Origin: Sphingomonadaceae bacterium
Lineage (GTDB): Bacteria; Pseudomonadota; Alphaproteobacteria; Sphingomonadales; Sphingomonadaceae
Length of the DNA: 64,000 bases
Assembly: GCA_025359445.1 (NCBI GenBank)
Contig: JANYGB010000037.1
Span: 1-64,000 of the forward strand
Direction of reading: 5' to 3'
Positions 62,750 to 64,000 of this stretch are shown piece after piece (positions within the stretch are counted from its first letter, which is position 1; every line of letters starts with the position of its first letter). The notes under the pieces were generated by a model. The model had not been told where the DNA came from and did no database searches. It worked only from the letters and a program-made list of their open reading frames with translations. A program made the translations under genes and the position numbers.

Positions 62750-64000
62750 TCATGATTCTTTCCATTCGGGCCATTTGGTCCGCCGCTCACGGATCGCCTG
62801 ATCGGCTTGTTCTTCAAGGTGCCACGGAAGCTCTTCGAACACGTCTTCGAACATGGTGTGGAACGGGTGGTGCATCCCGTGGCCGAGCACGCCGTTCTTT
62901 TCGGCTTCCTTGGTCGCGGCTTTAACCTGCTCGATCAGTTCGAGATCCATCGCCGCGTGCTGATCCTCGGTCCATTCACCCAGTGCCGCCAGATGCCGCT
63001 TGAGGCGCATGATCGGATCGCCCAGCGGCCACTCCTCGCGCTCGTGGGCGGAACGGTATTGCCCGGGATCGTCCGAGGTCGAGTGGCCCTCGGCGCGATA
63101 GGTAAAGTGTTCGATCAGGGTCGGCCCGCCGTTTGATCGCGCCCGGTTGGCGGCCCAGCGCATTGCGGCATAGACCGCCAGTGCATCGTTGCCATCGACC
63201 CTGAGGCCCGCAATGCCATAACCGACCGCCTTGGCCGCGAAGGTCGCACGCTCGGCCCCGGCAAAGCCCGAAAAGCTGGAGATCGCCCACTGGTTGTTGA
63301 CGATGTTGAACACCACCGGCGCGTTGAACACGGTGGCAAATGTAAAGGCGGCGTGAGCATCGCCCTCGGCGCTGGAGCCCTCGCCGATCCAGCTGGCGGC
63401 AATCCGGGTGTCACCCTTGATCGCGGAGGCCATCGCCCAGCCTGCCGCCTGCGGATACTGCGTCGCTAGGTTACCGCTGATCGAGAAAAACGAATGCTCG
63501 CGGCTGGAATACATGATCGGGAGTTGGCGCCCCTTCAGCTTGTCCGCGCGGTTCGAATAGATCTGGTTGATCATCTCGGTCAGCGGATAGCCGCGCGCGA
63601 TCAGGATGCCCTGCTGGCGATAGCTCGGGAAGACCATGTCATCGTCCGCGAGTGCAAAGGCCGAGGCAACACTGGTGGCCTCTTCGCCGGTGCATTTCAT
63701 ATAGAAGCTGGTCTTGCCCTGCCGCTGGCCGCGGTACATCCGGTCATCGAACGCGCGGGTCAGCGCCATCACCCGCAGCATCCGCCGCAGCGTTTCGGGA
63801 TCGAGCTTGGGGTCCCAAGCGCCGACCGCGCAGTGATCGTCGCCCATTACGCGGATCAGTCCATCGCACAGCGGGTGCGTTTCCTTGGCGGCGCACGCCT
63901 CATCCGGGCGCGGCAGCAGCCCGGCAGCCGGGATCTCAAGGTAGCTGTAATCGACCGGATCGCCTGGCCGGAATGGCGGTTCGGGGACGTGCAGTTCAAG
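62750..64000 (-). CDS. Branched-chain 2-oxoacid dehydrogenase E1 alpha subunit, 5' end beyond window
   Basis: 416 residues are visible and the frame is open to the last base, so the start lies outside. An N-terminal extension (LHVPEPPFRPGDPVDYSYLE) typical of bacterial BCKDH E1alpha precedes RVMALTRAFDDRMYRGQRQGK, the TPP motif WIGEGSSAEGDAHAAFTFA ... NNQWAISS and the phospho-loop region YRAEGHSTSDDPGQYR. The internal Met at 63847 (MGDDHC) is not the true start, because coding sequence continues upstream. Confidence 0.94.
   Translation of the reverse strand, partial: LELHVPEPPFRPGDPVDYSYLEIPAAGLLPRPDEACAAKETHPLCDGLIRVMGDDHCAVGAWDPKLDPETLRRMLRVMALTRAFDDRMYRGQRQGKTSFYMKCTGEEATSVASAFALADDDMVFPSYRQQGILIARGYPLTEMINQIYSNRADKLKGRQLPIMYSSREHSFFSISGNLATQYPQAAGWAMASAIKGDTRIAASWIGEGSSAEGDAHAAFTFATVFNAPVVFNIVNNQWAISSFSGFAGAERATFAAKAVGYGIAGLRVDGNDALAVYAAMRWAANRARSNGGPTLIEHFTYRAEGHSTSDDPGQYRSAHEREEWPLGDPIMRLKRHLAALGEWTEDQHAAMDLELIEQVKAATKEAEKNGVLGHGMHHPFHTMFEDVFEELPWHLEEQADQAIRERRTKWPEWKES

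Overview
The window reads as a GC-rich alphaproteobacterial chromosome segment, most likely from the Sphingomonadales (Sphingomonas/Novosphingobium/Sphingopyxis-like). The reasons are: alphaproteobacterial LexA boxes of the form GTTC-N7-GTTC; the linkage zapA - 6S RNA - 5-formyltetrahydrofolate cyclo-ligase - DUF2842; an ImuA/ImuB/DnaE2 mutasome; a ScfR-type regulator divergent from a Pseudomonas-class isocitrate lyase; and several dispersed palindromic repeat families that I recall as common in sphingomonad genomes. I see no prophage, insertion sequence or CRISPR array. Almost everything is chromosomal housekeeping or regulatory content.

Layout. 1-2.6 kb: 3' part of a large autotransporter adhesin. 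3-8.5 kb: small and hypothetical genes, a MOSC protein, a nitronate monooxygenase, and two neighbouring reading frames (AHH nuclease, DUF4261-like) each broken by one in-frame stop. 8.6-10.7 kb: recJ and two tRNA-Glu genes. 10.8-18.7 kb: phosphate regulon phoR / pstSCAB-phoU-phoB, with a Pho-box-like site before pstS. 18.7-26.8 kb: error-prone SOS repair genes dnaE2 and imuA-imuB, each unit preceded by a LexA box, with a hydrolase between them. 26.9-33.5 kb: flavin/PNPOx-fold protein, amino-acid permease, panB, TerC-like DUF475, SBF transporter, CoA-transferase. 33.6-40.3 kb: TPR protein, prsR, prsK and an XrtA-type sugar transferase (exosortase-linked exopolysaccharide control). 40.4-43.5 kb: scfR/aceA glyoxylate switch. 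43.6-50.9 kb: tRNA-Leu, inositol-phosphatase family, efp, OPT transporter, M23 peptidase, L,D-transpeptidase, thiE. 51.3-56.6 kb: central carbon cluster tkt-gap-pgk-fba. 56.8-59.5 kb: division gene zapA with a small coiled-coil partner, 6S RNA, folate enzyme, MBL hydrolase, tRNA-Asp. 60.2-64 kb: branched-chain 2-oxoacid dehydrogenase E2, E1beta and E1alpha (E1alpha runs off the window).

The most unusual signal is not a named gene system. Palindromic repeat elements sit inside protein-coding genes without breaking the frame: twice in dnaE2, once in imuB, and as an inverted pair in the E2 linker. They add low-complexity peptide inserts, in the manner of Rickettsia palindromic elements. One dnaE2 insert is bounded by a perfect 27-nt inverted repeat and the other contains a perfect 18-nt one. 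A second theme is three stop-codon anomalies: two nonsense codons in adjacent minus-strand genes, and a stop-loss that extends the XrtA sugar transferase about 258 codons out of frame into prsK.
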